Assembly: GCF_022539665.2 (NCBI RefSeq)
Contig: NC_081335.1
Span: 1-64,000 of the forward strand
Length of the DNA: 64,000 bases
DNA from: Daphnia carinata
Lineage: Eukaryota; Arthropoda; Branchiopoda; Diplostraca; Daphniidae
Reading direction: 5' to 3'
The translations under genes and the position numbers were made by a program. Below, in pieces: positions 1-16,862 of this stretch; the stretch's first letter is position 1, and every line of letters begins with the position of its first letter. The notes beneath the pieces were generated by a model. That model did no database searches, was not told the origin of the DNA, and saw only the letters and a program-made list of their open reading frames with translations.

Positions 1-3000
1 AAAAGTTAGCATTTTTAAATCCCAGCGTTCTATCATATACCGTTCAAAAGTTAGCATTTTTAAATTTTTCAAAGCCATCTAGCGGTCGCATTTCAAGTTA
101 TAATTAAATCAAACACATCTCAATCGACGTAACTTTTCATTCTGCGTCGAATGGATTCATTCCCAGCGTTCTATCTCTAACCGTTCAAAAGTTAGCATTT
201 TTAAATTTTTCAAAGCCATCTAGCGGTCGCATTTCAAGTTATAATTAAATCAAACACATCTCAATCGACGTAACTTTTCATTCAGCGTTCTAGCATATAC
301 CGTTCAAAAGTTAGCATTTTTAAATTTTTCAAAGCCATCTAGCGGTCGCATTTCAAGTTATAATTAAATCAAACACATCTCAATCGACGTAACTTTTCAT
401 TCTGCGTCGAATGGATTCATTCCCAGCGTTCTATCTCTAACCGTTCAAAAGTTAGCATTTTTAAATTTTTCAAAGCCATCTAGCGGTCGCATTTCAAGTT
501 ATAATTAAATCAAACACATCTCAATCGACGTAACTTTTCATTCTGCGTCGAATGGATTCATTCCCAGCGTTCTATCTCTAACCGTTCAAAAGTTAGCATT
601 TTTAAATTTTTCAAAGCCATCTAGCGGTCGCATTTCAAGTTATAATTAAATCAAACACATCTCAATCGACGTAACTTTTCATTCTGCGTCGAATGGATTC
701 ATTCCCAGCGTTCTATCTCTAACCGTTCAAAAGTTAGCATTTTTAAATTTTTCAAAGCCATCTAGCGGTCGCATTTCAAGTTATAATTAAATCAAACACA
801 TCTCAATCGACGTAACTTTTCATTCTGCGTCGAATGGATTCATTCCCAGCGTTCTAGCATATACCGTTCAAAAGTTAGCATTTTTAAATTTTTCAAAGCC
901 ATCTAGCGGTCGTATTTCAAGTTATAATTAAATCAAACACATCTCAATCGACGTAACTTTTCATTCTGCGTCGAATGGATTCATTCCCAGCGTTCTATCT
1001 CTAACCGTTCAAAAGTTAGCATTTTTAAATTTTTCAAAGCCATCTAGCGGTCGCATTTCAAGTTATAATTAAATCAAACACATCTCAATCGACGTAACTT
1101 TTCATTCTGCGTCGAATGGATTCATTCCCAGCGTTCTATCTTTAACCGTTCAAAAGTTAGCATTTTTAAATTTTTCAAAGCCATCTAGCGGTCGCATTTC
1201 AAGTTATAATTAAATCAAACACATCTCAATCGACGTAACTTTTCATTCTGCGTCGAATGGATTCATTCCCAGCGTTCTATCTCTAACCGTTCAAAAGTTA
1301 GCATTTTTAAATTTTTCAAAGCCATCTAGCGGTCGCATTTCAAGTTATAATTAAATCAAACACATCTCAATCGACGTAACTTTTCATTCTGCGTCGAATG
1401 GATTCATTCCCAGCGTTCTAGCATATACCGTTCAAAAGTTAGCATTTTTAAATTTTTCAAAGCCATCTAGCGGTCGCATTTCAAGTTATAATTAAATCAA
1501 ACACATCTCAATCGACGTAACTTTTCATTCTGCGTCGAATGGATTCATTCCCAGCGTTCTATCTCTAACCGTTCAAAAGTTAGCATTTTTAAATTTTTCA
1601 AAGCCATCTAGCGGTCGCATTTCAAGTTATAATTAAATCAAACACATCTCAATCGACGTAACTTTTCATTCTGCGTCGAATGGATTCATTCCCAGCGTTC
1701 TATCTCTAACCGTTCAAAAGTTAGCATTTTTAAATTTTTCAAAGCCATCTAGCGGTCGCATTTCAAGTTATAATTAAATCAAACACATCTCAATCGACGT
1801 AACTTTTCATTCTGCGTCGAATGGATTCATTCCCAGCGTTCTAGCATATACCGTTCAAAAGTTAGCATTTTTAAATTTTTCAAAGCCATCTAGCGGTCGC
1901 ATTTCAAGTTATAATTAAATCAAACACATCTCAATCGACGTAACTTTTCATTCTGCGTCGAATGGATTCATTCCCAGCGTTCTATCTCTAACCGTTCAAA
2001 AGTTAGCATTTTTAAATTTTTCAAAGCCATCTAGCGGTCGCATTTCAAGTTATAATTAAATCAAACACATCTCAATCGACGTAACTTTTCATTCTGCGTC
2101 GAATGGATTCATTCCCAGCGTTCTATCTCTAACCGTTCAAAAGTTAGCATTTTTAAATTTTTCAAAGCCATCTAGCGGTCGCATTTCAAGTTATAATTAA
2201 ATCAAACACATCTCAATCGACGTAACTTTTCATTCTGCGTCGAATGGATTCATTCCCAGCGTTCTAGCATATACCGTTCAAAAGTTAGCATTTTTAAATT
2301 TTTCAAAGCCATCTAGCGGTCGCATTTCAAGTTATAATTAAATCAAACACATCTCAATCGACGTAACTTTTCATTCTGCGTCGAATGGATTCATTCCCAG
2401 CGTTCTATCTCTAACCGTTCAAAAGTTAGCATTTTTAAATTTTTCAAAGCCATCTAGCGGTCGCATTTCAAGTTATAATTAAATCAAACACATCTCAATC
2501 GACGTAACTTTTCATTCTGCGTCGAATGGATTCATTCCCAGCGTTCTATCTTTAACCGTTCAAAAGTTAGCATTTTTAAATTTTTCAAAGCCATCTAGCG
2601 GTCGCATTTCAAGTTATAATTAAATCAAACACATCTCAATCGACGTAACTTTTCATTCTGCGTCGAATGGATTCATTCCCAACGTTCTAGCATATACCGT
2701 TCAAAAGTTAGCATTTTTAAATTTTTCAAAGCCATCTAGCGGTCGCATTTCAAGTTATAATTAAATCAAACACATCTCAATCGACGTAACTTTTCATTCT
2801 GCGTCGAATGGATTCATTCCCAGCGTTCTATCATATACCGTTCAAAAGTTAGCATTTTTAAATTTTTCAAAGCCATCTAGCGGTCGCATTTCAAGTTATA
2901 ATTAAATCAAACACATCTCAATCGACGTAACTTTTCATTCTGCGTCGAATGGATTCATTCCCAGCGTTCTAGCATATACCGTTCAAAAGTTAGCATTTTT

Positions 3001-6000
3001 AAATTTTTCAAAGCCATCTAGCGGTCGCATTTCAAGTTATAATTAAATCAAACACATCTCAATCGACGTAACTTTTCATTCTGCGTCGAATGGATTCATT
3101 CCCAGCGTTCTATCTCTAACCGTTCAAAAGTTAGCATTTTTAAATTTTTCAAAGCCATCTAGCGGTCGCATTTCAAGTTATAATTAAATCAAACACATCT
3201 CAATCGACGTAACTTTTCATTCTGCGTCGAATGGATTCATTCCCAGCGTTCTATCTCTAACCGTTCAAAAGTTAGCATTTTTAAATTTTTCAAAGCCATC
3301 TAGCGGTCGCATTTCAAGTTATAATTAAATCAAACACATCTCAATCGACGTAACTTTTCATTCTGCGTCGAATGGATTCATTCCCAGCGTTCTATCATAT
3401 ACCGTTCAAAAGTTAGCATTTTTAAATTTTTCAAAGCCATCTAGCGGTCGCATTTCAAGTTATAATTAAATCAAACACATCTCAATCGACGTAACTTTTC
3501 ATTCTGCGTCGAATGGATTCATTCCCAGCGTTCTATCTCTAACCGTTCAAAAGTTAGCATTTTTAAATTTTTCAAAGCCATCTAGCGGTCGCATTTCAAG
3601 TTATAATTAAATCAAACACATCTCAATCGACGTAACTTTTCATTCTGCGTCGAATGGATTCATTCCCAGCGTTCTATCTCTAACCGTTCAAAAGTTAGCA
3701 TTTTTAAATTTTTCAAAGCCATCTAGCGGTCGCATTTCAAGTTATAATTAAATCAAACACATCTCAATCGACGTAACTTTTCATTCTGCGTCGAATGGAT
3801 TCATTCCCAGCGTTCTATCTCTAACCGTTCAAAAGTTAGCATTTTTAAATTTTTCAAAGCCATCTAGCGGTCGCATTTCAAGTTATAATTAAATCAAACA
3901 CATCTCAATCGACGTAACTTTTCATTCTGCGTCGAATGGATTCATTACCAGCGTTCTAGCATATACCGTTCAAAAGTTAGCATTTTTAAATTTTTCAAAG
4001 CCATCTAGCGGTCGCATTTCAAGTTATAATTAAATCAAACACATCTCAATCGACGTAACTTTTCATTCTGCGTCGAATGGATTCATTCCCAGCGTTCTAT
4101 CTCTAACCGTTCAAAAGTTAGCATTTTTAAATTTTTCAAAGCCATCTAGCGGTCGCATTTCAAGTTATAATTAAATCAAACACATCTCAATCGACGTAAC
4201 TTTTCATTCTGCGTCGAATGGATTCATTCCCAGCGTTCTATCTTTAACCGTTCAAAAGTTAGCATTTTTAAATTTTTCAAAGCCATCTAGCGGTCGCATT
4301 TCAAGTTATAATTAAATCAAACACATCTCAATCGACGTAACTTTTCATTCTGCGTCGAATGGATTCATTCCCAGCGTTCTATCTCTAACCGTTCAAAAGT
4401 TAGCATTTTTAAATTTTTCAAAGCCATCTAGCGGTCGCATTTCAAGTTATAATTAAATCAAACACATCTCAATCGACGTAACTTTTCATTCTGCGTCGAA
4501 TGGATTCATTCCCAGCGTTCTAGCATATACCGTTCAAAAGTTAGCATTTTTAAATTTTTCAAAGCCATCTAGCGGTCGCATTTCAAGTTATAATTAAATC
4601 AAACACATCTCAATCGACGTAACTTTTCATTCTGCGTCGAATGGATTCATTCCCAGCGTTCTATCTCTAACCGTTCAAAAGTTAGCATTTTTAAATTTTT
4701 CAAAGCCATCTAGCGGTCGCATTTCAAGTTATAATTAAATCAAACACATCTCAATCGACGTAACTTTTCATTCTGCGTCGAATGGATTCATTCCCAGCGT
4801 TCTATCTCTAACCGTTCAAAAGTTAGCATTTTTAAATTTTTCAAAGCCATCTAGCGGTCGCATTTCAAGTTATAATTAAATCAAACACATCTCAATCGAC
4901 GTAACTTTTCATTCTGCGTCGAATGGATTCATTCCCAGCGTTCTAGCATATACCGTTCAAAAGTTAGCATTTTTAAATTTTTCAAAGCCATCTAGCGGTC
5001 GCATTTCAAGTTATAATTAAATCAAACACATCTCAATCGACGTAACTTTTCATTCTGCGTCGAATGGATTCATTCCCAGCGTTCTATCTCTAACCGTTCA
5101 AAAGTTAGCATTTTTAAATTTTTCAAAGCCATCTAGCGGTCGCATTTCAAGTTATAATTAAATCAAACACATCTCAATCGACGTAACTTTTCATTCTGCG
5201 TCGAATGGATTCATTCCCAGCGTTCTATCTCTAACCGTTCAAAAGTTAGCATTTTTAAATTTTTCAAAGCCATCTAGCGGTCGCATTTCAAGTTATAATT
5301 AAATCAAACACATCTCAATCGACGTAACTTTTCATTCTGCGTCGAATGGATTCATTCCCAGCGTTCTATCTCTAACCGTTCAAAAGTTAGCATTTTTAAA
5401 TTTTTCAAAGCCATCTAGCGGTCGCATTTCAAGTTATAATTAAATCAAACACATCTCAATCGACGTAACTTTTCATTCTGCGTCGAATGGATTCATTCCC
5501 AGCGTTCTAGCATATACCGTTCAAAAGTTAGCATTTTTAAATTTTTCAAAGCCATCTAGCGGTCGCATTTCAAGTTATAATTAAATCAAACACATCTCAA
5601 TCGACGTAACTTTTCATTCTGCGTCGAATGGATTCATTCCCAGCGTTCTATCTCTAACCGTTCAAAAGTTAGCATTTTTAAATTTTTCAAAGCCATCTAG
5701 CGGTCGCATTTCAAGTTATAATTAAATCAAACACATCTCAATCGACGTAACTTTTCATTCTGCGTCGAATGGATTCATTCCCAGCGTTCTAGCATATACC
5801 GTTCAAAAGTTAGCATTTTTAAATTTTTCAAAGCCATCTAGCGGTCGCATTTCAAGTTATAATTAAATCAAACACATCTCAATCGACGTAACTTTTCATT
5901 CTGCGTCGAATGGATTCATTCCCAGCGTTCTATCTCTAACCGTTCAAAAGTTAGCATTTTTAAATTTTTCAAAGCCATCTAGCGGTCGCATTTCAAGTTA

Positions 6001-9000
6001 TAATTAAATCAAACACATCTCAATCGACGTAACTTTTCATTCTGCGTCGAATGGATTCATTCCCAGCGTTCTATCTCTATACCGTTCAAAAGTTAGCATT
6101 TTTAAATTTTTCAAAGCCATCTAGCGGTCGCATTTCAAGTTATAATTAAATCAAACACATCTCAATCGACGTAACTTTTCATTCTGCGTCGAATGGATTC
6201 ATTCCCAGCGTTCTATCTCTAACCGTTCAAAAGTTAGCATTTTTAAATTTTTCAAAGCCATCTAGCGTTCGCATTTCAAGTTATAATTAAATCAAACACA
6301 TCTCAATCGACGTAACTTTTCATTCTGCGTCGAATGGATTCATTCCCAGCGTTCTAGCATATACCGTTCAAAAGTTAGCATTTTTAAATTTTTCAAAGCC
6401 ATCTAGCGGTCGCATTTCAAGTTATAATTAAATCAAACACATCTCAATCGACGTAACTTTTCATTCTGCGTCGAATGGATTCATTCCCAGCGTTCTATCA
6501 TATACCGTTCAAAAGTTAGCATTTTTAAATTTTTCAAAGCCATCTAGCGGTCGCATTTCAAGTTATAATTAAATCAAACACATCTCAATCGACGTAACTT
6601 TTCATTCTGCGTCGAATGGATTCATTCCCAGCGTTCTATCTCTAACCGTTCAAAAGTTAGCATTTTTAAATTTTTCAAAGCCATCTAGCGGTCGCATTTC
6701 AAGTTATAATTAAATCAAACACATCTCAATCGACGTAACTTTTCATTCTGCGTCGAATGGATTCATTCCCAGCGTTCTATCTCTAACCGTTCAAAAGTTA
6801 GCATTTTTAAATTTTTCAAAGCCATCTAGCGGTCGCATTTCAAGTTATAATTAAATCAAACACATCTCAATCGACGTAACTTTTCATTCTGCGTCGAATG
6901 GATTCATTCCCAGCGTTCTATCTCTATACCGTTCAAAAGTTAGCATTTTTAAATTTTTCAAAGCCATCTAGCGGTCGCATTTCAAGTTATAATTAAATCA
7001 AACACATCTCAATCGACGTAACTTTTCATTCTGCGTCGAATGGATTCATTCCCAGCGTTCTATCTCTAACCGTTCAAAAGTTAGCATTTTTAAATTTTTC
7101 AAAGCCATCTAGCGGTCGCATTTCAAGTTATAATTAAATCAAACACATCTCAATCGACGTAACTTTTCATTCTGCGTCGAATGGATTCATTCCCAGCGTT
7201 CTATCTCTAACCGTTCAAAAGTTAGCATTTTTAAATTTTTCAAAGCCATCTAGCGGTCGCATTTCAAGTTATAATTAAATCAAACACATCTCAATCGACG
7301 TAACTTTTCATTCTGCGTCGAATGGATTCATTCCCAGCGTTCTATCTCTAACCGTTCAAAAGTTAGCATTTTTAAATTTTTCAAAGCCATCTAGCGGTCG
7401 CATTTCAAGTTATAATTAAATCAAACACATCTCAATCGACGTAACTTTTCATTCTGCGTCGAATGGATTCATTCCCAGCGTTCTATCTCTAACCGTTCAA
7501 AAGTTAGCATTTTTAAATTTTTCAAAGCCATCTAGCGGTCGCATTTCAAGTTATAATTAAATCAAACACATCTCAATCGACGTAACTTTTCATTCTGCGT
7601 CGAATGGATTCATTCCCAGCGTTCTATCTCTAACCGTTCAAAAGTTAGCATTTTTAAATTTTTCAAAGCCATCTAGCGGTCGCATTTCAAGTTATAATTA
7701 AATCAAACACATCTCAATCGACGTAACTTTTCATTCTGCGTCGAATGGATTCATTCCCAGCGTTCTAGCATATACCGTTCAAAAGTTAGCATTTTTAAAT
7801 TTTTCAAAGCCATCTAGCGGTCGCATTTCAAGTTATAATTAAATCAAACACATCTCAATCGACGTAACTTTTCATTCTGCGTCGAATGGATTCATTCCCA
7901 GCGTTCTATCTCTAACCGTTCAAAAGTTAGCATTTTTAAATTTTTCAAAGCCATCTAGCGGTCGCATTTCAAGTTATAATTAAATCAAACACATCTCAAT
8001 CGACGTAACTTTTCATTCTGCGTCGAATGGATTCATTCCCAGCGTTCTATCTCTAACCGTTCAAAAGTTAGCATTTTTAAATTTTTCAAAGCCATCTAGC
8101 GGTCGCATTTCAAGTTATAATTAAATCAAACACATCTCAATCGACGTAACTTTTCATTCTGCGTCGAATGGATTCATTCCCAGCGTTCTATCTCTAACCG
8201 TTCAAAAGTTAGCATTTTTAAATTTTTCAAAGCCATCTAGCGGTCGCATTTCAAGTTATAATTAAATCAAACACATCTCAATCGACGTAACTTTTCATTC
8301 TGCGTCGAATGGATTCATTCCCAGCGTTCTATCTCTAACCGTTCAAAAGTTAGCATTTTTAAATTTTTCAAAGCCATCTAGCGGTCGCATTTCAAGTTAT
8401 AATTAAATCAAACACATCTCAATCGACGTAACTTTTCATTCTGCGTCGAATGGATTCATTCCCAGCGTTCTAGCATATACCGTTCAAAAGTTAGCATTTT
8501 TAAATTTTTCAAAGCCATCTAGCGGTCGCATTTCAAGTTATAATTAAATCAAACACATCTCAATCGACGTAACTTTTCATTCTGCGTCGAATGGATTCAT
8601 TCCCAGCGTTCTATCTCTAACCGTTCAAAAGTTAGCATTTTTAAATTTTTCAAAGCCATCTAGCGGTCGCATTTCAAGTTATAATTAAATCAAACACATC
8701 TCAATCGACGTAACTTTTCATTCTGCGTCGAATGGATTCATTCCCAGCGTTCTAGCATATACCGTTCAAAAGTTAGCATTTTTAAATTTTTCAAAGCCAT
8801 CTAGCGGTCGCATTTCAAGTTATAATTAAATCAAACACATCTCAATCGACGTAACTTTTCATTCTGCGTCGAATGGATTCATTCCCAGCGTTCTATCTCT
8901 AACCGTTCAAAAGTTAGCATTTTTAAATTTTTCAAAGCCATCTAGCGGTCGCATTTCAAGTTATAATTAAATCAAACACATCTCAATCGACGTAACTTTT

Positions 9001-9617
9001 CATTCTGCGTCGAATGGATTCATTCCCAGCGTTCTATCTCTAACCGTTCAAAAGTTAGCATTTTTAAATTTTTCAAAGCCATCTAGCGGTCGCATTTCAA
9101 GTTATAATTAAATCAAACACATCTCAATCGACGTAACTTTTCATTCTGCGTCGAATGGATTCATTCCCAGCGTTCTATCTCTAACCGTTCAAAAGTTAGC
9201 ATTTTTAAATTTTTCAAAGCCATCTAGCGGTCGCATTTCAAGTTATAATTAAATCAAACACATCTCAATCGACGTAACTTTTCATTCTGCGTCGAATGGA
9301 TTCATTCCCAGCGTTCTATCATATACCGTTCAAAAGTTAGCATTTTTAAATTTTTCAAAGCCATCTAGCGGTCGCATTTCAAGTTATAATTAAATCAAAC
9401 ACATCTCAATCGACGTAACTTTTCATTCTGCGTCGAATGGATTCATTCCCAGCGTTCTAGCATATACCGTTCAAAAGTTAGCATTTTTAAATTTTTCAAA
9501 GCCATCTAGCGGTCGCATTTCAAGTTATAATTAAATCAAACACATCTCAATCGACGTCGAATGGAGTCATTTTTCATCTCTAACCGTTCATAAGTTAATT
9601 TTTAAATTTTTCAAAGG
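1..9617. repeat. 141-bp tandem satellite array (about 67 copies)
   Basis: A nearly perfect head-to-tail array with a 141-bp period, measured from the recurring TCCCAGCGTTCTA segment (562, 703, 844, 985 and so on to 9447). Copies differ mainly in a 13-bp variable segment: CTATCTCTAACCG (most common), CTAGCATATACCG and CTATCATATACCG; a few copies have one extra base (near 6070 and 6925). The first copies carry internal deletions (one of about 100 bp near base 20, one of about 22 bp near 272). The last unit (9556-9617) is degenerate. No reading frame or RNA gene is visible inside. The homogeneity suggests recent amplification or gene conversion. The array is cut by the left edge of the window, so its real length is unknown. 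A pericentromeric or centromeric role is possible but not shown. Confidence 0.98.
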
Positions 9618-9653
9618 ATTTTTATTCATGGTGCCAAATTCGTTTTTATCTAA

Positions 9654-10246
9654 CATGGTACTAACATGTGTAACAACTCTTTTTATAACGGCCTATCTCG
9701 GCTGAAGCCTGTTTGGGGTCTAGGTTATATATTGTCAGAGACGCCTAGTGGCCGATATTGAAGTAAAAGGTAAATGCTGCACCTACTTGAAAAATTTTCT
9801 AATTCCAAACAAGGGGACGTGTCCCATTATCCCATTACCTGTTACATATCAAAATTAACTTCTAACCTTTGTGTAGTTATACTATCGTATTTTTATGTTT
9901 AGTTCGTATAAAATGTGGAAGAAGTGGAAAAAAATCTTGTTTTTACTTGTTTGTACGCGCCGCACGTGGCCAGTTTACGTTAGGAAAGGAGAAAAAAAAA
10001 AGATTTATACTGGGTTCGAACTCGAGACTCCCGTACTGCAATCGAGAGTTATATCCATTAGACCACTGCTTTTGTAATTATTATATCGCGATACTAGTAC
10101 ATGTCCTCAGTACTTCTAAGTAGTTCCGATGGTGGCGTCGGCTATATCTAACCTCAGTTAGGCCACACCCACCTCGTCAGAAAACAGGCTTCATTGGAGA
10201 TAGGCCTTAAAATGGAGAGTTGTTACACCATGCTAGTACACCATGC
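9654..10246. mobile_element. Non-autonomous terminal-inverted-repeat DNA element (593 bp)
   Basis: The left end (CATGGTACTAACATGTGTAA, then ACAACTCT and, further in, GGCCTATCTC and GAAGCCTGTTT) is mirrored as the reverse complement at the right end (ACAGGCTTC near 10187, GAGATAGGCC near 10197, AGAGTTGTTACACCATG near 10216). The inverted repeats extend roughly 85 bp with mismatches. The element is flanked on both sides by TCTAA (9649-9653 and 10247-10251), a probable 5-bp target-site duplication. The same TCTAA occurs in the satellite monomer (ATCTCTAACCGTTC), and the right flank continues as satellite-like sequence, so the element landed in an old satellite copy. No transposase is encoded; the 60-84-residue frames inside are not convincing. 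Superfamily not assigned. Confidence 0.7.
10003..10075 (-). other. tRNA-like segment with RNA polymerase III A and B boxes, probably a tRNA relic
   Basis: Read on the minus strand, GTGGTCTAATGG (about 10056-10069) resembles a tRNA A box and GAGTTCGAACCC (about 10011-10024) a B box. They lie about 35 nt apart, as in a tRNA, and a run of T follows on the minus strand (9991-10003). A possible anticodon stem is present, but the T stem and acceptor stem do not pair well. A functional tRNA is therefore unlikely. It could be a decayed tRNA or a tRNA-derived promoter captured by the surrounding inverted-repeat element. Confidence 0.3.
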
Positions 10247-10273
10247 TCTAACGGTTCAAAAGTTAGCATTTTC

Positions 10274-10675
10274 AGGACAAAATTTTAAGCCCGACAATAT
10301 AAGCCCAACAAAATAAGCCCGACTTTTAGTTTTTTACCGTTAATTCAATAACTATAAGCCTTATGTAAAAATAAATGATATGATATGATATTCGTAATCA
10401 GCGATGAATTCTGAATCGATATAACGTATTTTTAATTAAATCTGGAATTTGACGAAATTTGAAAAATTGAGAAGGCTATAGCCTTCCTACTTTTTCATTT
10501 TTGGCCAAATTTCAAATTTGGCTTTAAATACATGATTTCGATGCAGAATTGAATGCTAATCACGAATATAGAGCTTATTTTTTAATTGCCCTTATAGTTT
10601 TCGAATTAAACAAAGAAAACCGAAAGTCGGGCTTATTTTGTTGGGCTGATTCGGTCGGGCTTAAAAATTTTTCCT
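10274..10675. mobile_element. Fold-back (palindromic) MITE-like element
   Basis: The element is a long imperfect palindrome. The left arm starts AGGACAAAATTTTAAGCCCG and contains CCCAACAAAATAAGCCCGAC. The right arm ends with the reverse complement of both (GTCGGGCTTATTTTGTTGGG near 10625 and CGGGCTTAAAAATTTTTCCT at 10656-10675). The arms are about 195-200 bp each and meet at AAGGCTATAGCCTT (near 10472-10485). The left flank is the satellite-like AAAGTTAGCATTTT, so it inserted into a satellite remnant. It has no coding capacity. No clear target-site duplication was found. Confidence 0.75.
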
Positions 10676-11276
10676 ATTAAAAAAAATATCATTAAATCTA
10701 GATAATTATATATGATTCTGATTCAAAATTTAACAAGAATCACGAATATGAAATTTGTTTTTATATAGACTTCATGGTTTTTGAGTTATTTCAAATATAA
10801 AAGTAGGTATGATAGAATTTTGTAGCACCTATTCTTCATAAAATGCTGCAACTACAAGAATCCGCTAAAGTCACGCAACTTTCAGTAAAATTTATCAAAT
10901 AGCTGCATTACTAAACGGAATATTTACAAATAGAAAAAGTTATCTTGTTAGCCTTACACACTTCATTTTCTATTTTTGGAAGTTATCCGCCATTGTTCGT
11001 CTGCAAACCAGCTTATTCCACTTAAGAAAAAATACCGTTGAGGAGACAAACTTATTTTGCATTCGAAACCTATTCAAGTGAATCATTTAATACCATTTCA
11101 TTTAATATTGGTGACGTCATAGATTACATGTTTGATGATGTAGGTAGAGCTGATTCACCTAAGCAGTGGTAATCATGTACAAACAGGTAATCAAAAGAAG
11201 TATTTGGTTCAAAAGTTTATTAGAATACTCTACAGCTCTGTCAAACTCTCCATTCAAAAAACAATGAAAAAGAAAC
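10676..11276. repeat. Degenerate extra copy of the fold-back arm, then plain AT-rich spacer
   Basis: About 10695-10800 (TATATGATTCTGATTCAAAA, then AAGAATCACGAATATG and a TTTTTGAGTTATTT end) repeats, with many changes, the inner part of the right arm of the neighbouring fold-back element (near 10530-10612). It may be an older, truncated insertion. From about 10800 to 11276 I see AT-rich sequence and the probable 3' flank of mRpL20, and nothing recognisable. Confidence 0.45.
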
Positions 11277-11973
11277 CTACAACATCCCTCGTGTCATTAC
11301 TCCTGGTGGTGGAGGGCTTATGTCATTCAGGCCTTTGATGGGCTCTTGCCTTAGTTTGGCTGCAGCAATCTGAGTCAGGGACTAACGAATTTGTACAAAT
11401 ATAACATGCACAAGATAAATGAATTACTATTTAGTTATTGCCCACAATATCTTGCAAGAACTGCCAATTACCTTGAAAGTCCTTGGCTCCCAAATGGCAA
11501 GATTGGCAAGGGTTTTTTTATCGAGAGCAATTTGGCATCTGGCCATTCCTCTAACCAGAGCTTCATATGAAGAACCCAGTTCTCTGCATCCTGCTGAAAT
11601 CCGTTGCTGCCACAGCTAATGATGAATCACTACCGTCAGTTGGTTTTAAAATTGAAATGCTAATATCGATATACCTCAATGGCGTCTTTCTTTTTCAATT
11701 GACGTCCTTTCTTTACATAAACCAAAGCTCTGTGGACATGTTTAATGGCTATGCTGTAGCAGTTTCTTTTTCGCCCGCGGTAGTGCTAAACCATTGGGGA
11801 TAAAAAAAAATTGCGTTTAACACGAATTGCAGCATCAGAAATGCCGGGAAACAAATTAAAAGTATTTAACAACAACAAAATGAACCAACGGCTGTCAATT
11901 TGAAGACTCGTCTTCGTTTCCAGAAATTGTCTGCTTTAGGAGCCCGGTTGAACAATGCTCTGGTAATCAACAT
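11277..11973 (-). CDS. mRpL20: Mitochondrial large-subunit ribosomal protein bL20m
   Basis: Structural protein of the mitochondrial 39S ribosomal subunit. Four exons on the minus strand: 11890-11973, 11675-11785, 11472-11615 and 11277-11381, giving 147 residues (human about 149). The start is MLITRALFNRAP; the first intron falls between ...FKLTA and HYRGRKRNCY. Diagnostic blocks are HYRGRKRNCYSIAIKHVHRA, LWQQRISAGC, SYEALVRGMARCQIALDKK and LANLAIWEPRTFK, all typical of the bL20m family. The protein ends GVMTRGML followed by TAG. All four exons join in frame at codon boundaries with GT...AG introns. It lies about 490 bp downstream of TBCD on the same strand. The assignment rests on remembered family motifs. 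Because every exon is short, open-reading-frame scans miss this gene. A broken relative of its last two exons lies at 19303-19641. Confidence 0.9.
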
Positions 11974-12466
11974 TTTTTAAGGTTCTGCTGGGTTTGGTTA
12001 AGCGAAATAACAAGAACTAGTAAATCAATGGACTAGAAACCGAATGGATTGTTGATGGAAATCCAACGAACAAGGACTGATACACACTCAGAATAGCACG
12101 ACAGCAGACGACGATTTTTTGCAACGTTGCCTAAACCGAAGTTTCACCTGGTGTCACTGTAAGAATAAGGAAAACATGAAGCATTAACGAAACGGGTTGC
12201 ACATTACAGCTGAAACAATCTTTCTATATTTCTCATTCAACTCGCATGGTTCGTTAGGACGTCGTAAAGCTGCTTGGTTGATGGATATACCAGAAGAGAA
12301 ATTAATTTACCGACGCATGCGACCGGATGAAATATGAAATGAAATTTATCCAAGATACGGTTGGGCAACCGAATAACAAGCAAATGCAATCACTACTCAG
12401 CAAGGCAGTTTCTGACTACTGCGCCAATTTGGTGAATCACAAGCAACTATTAAATAGTTGAAAGCC

Positions 12467-16862
<4,396 letters not shown>

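Noticed and set aside
1-9617. Possible CRISPR array because of regular repeats
   Set aside because: The period is 141 bp of continuous repeat with no unique spacers, in a eukaryotic genome; it is satellite DNA.
10003-10075. Functional tRNA gene on the minus strand
   Set aside because: A and B boxes are present but the acceptor and T stems do not pair; reported only as a relic.
11419-11803. Plus-strand frames of 66 and 78 codons
   Set aside because: They are antisense to mRpL20 exons 2 and 3, which match bL20m motifs.
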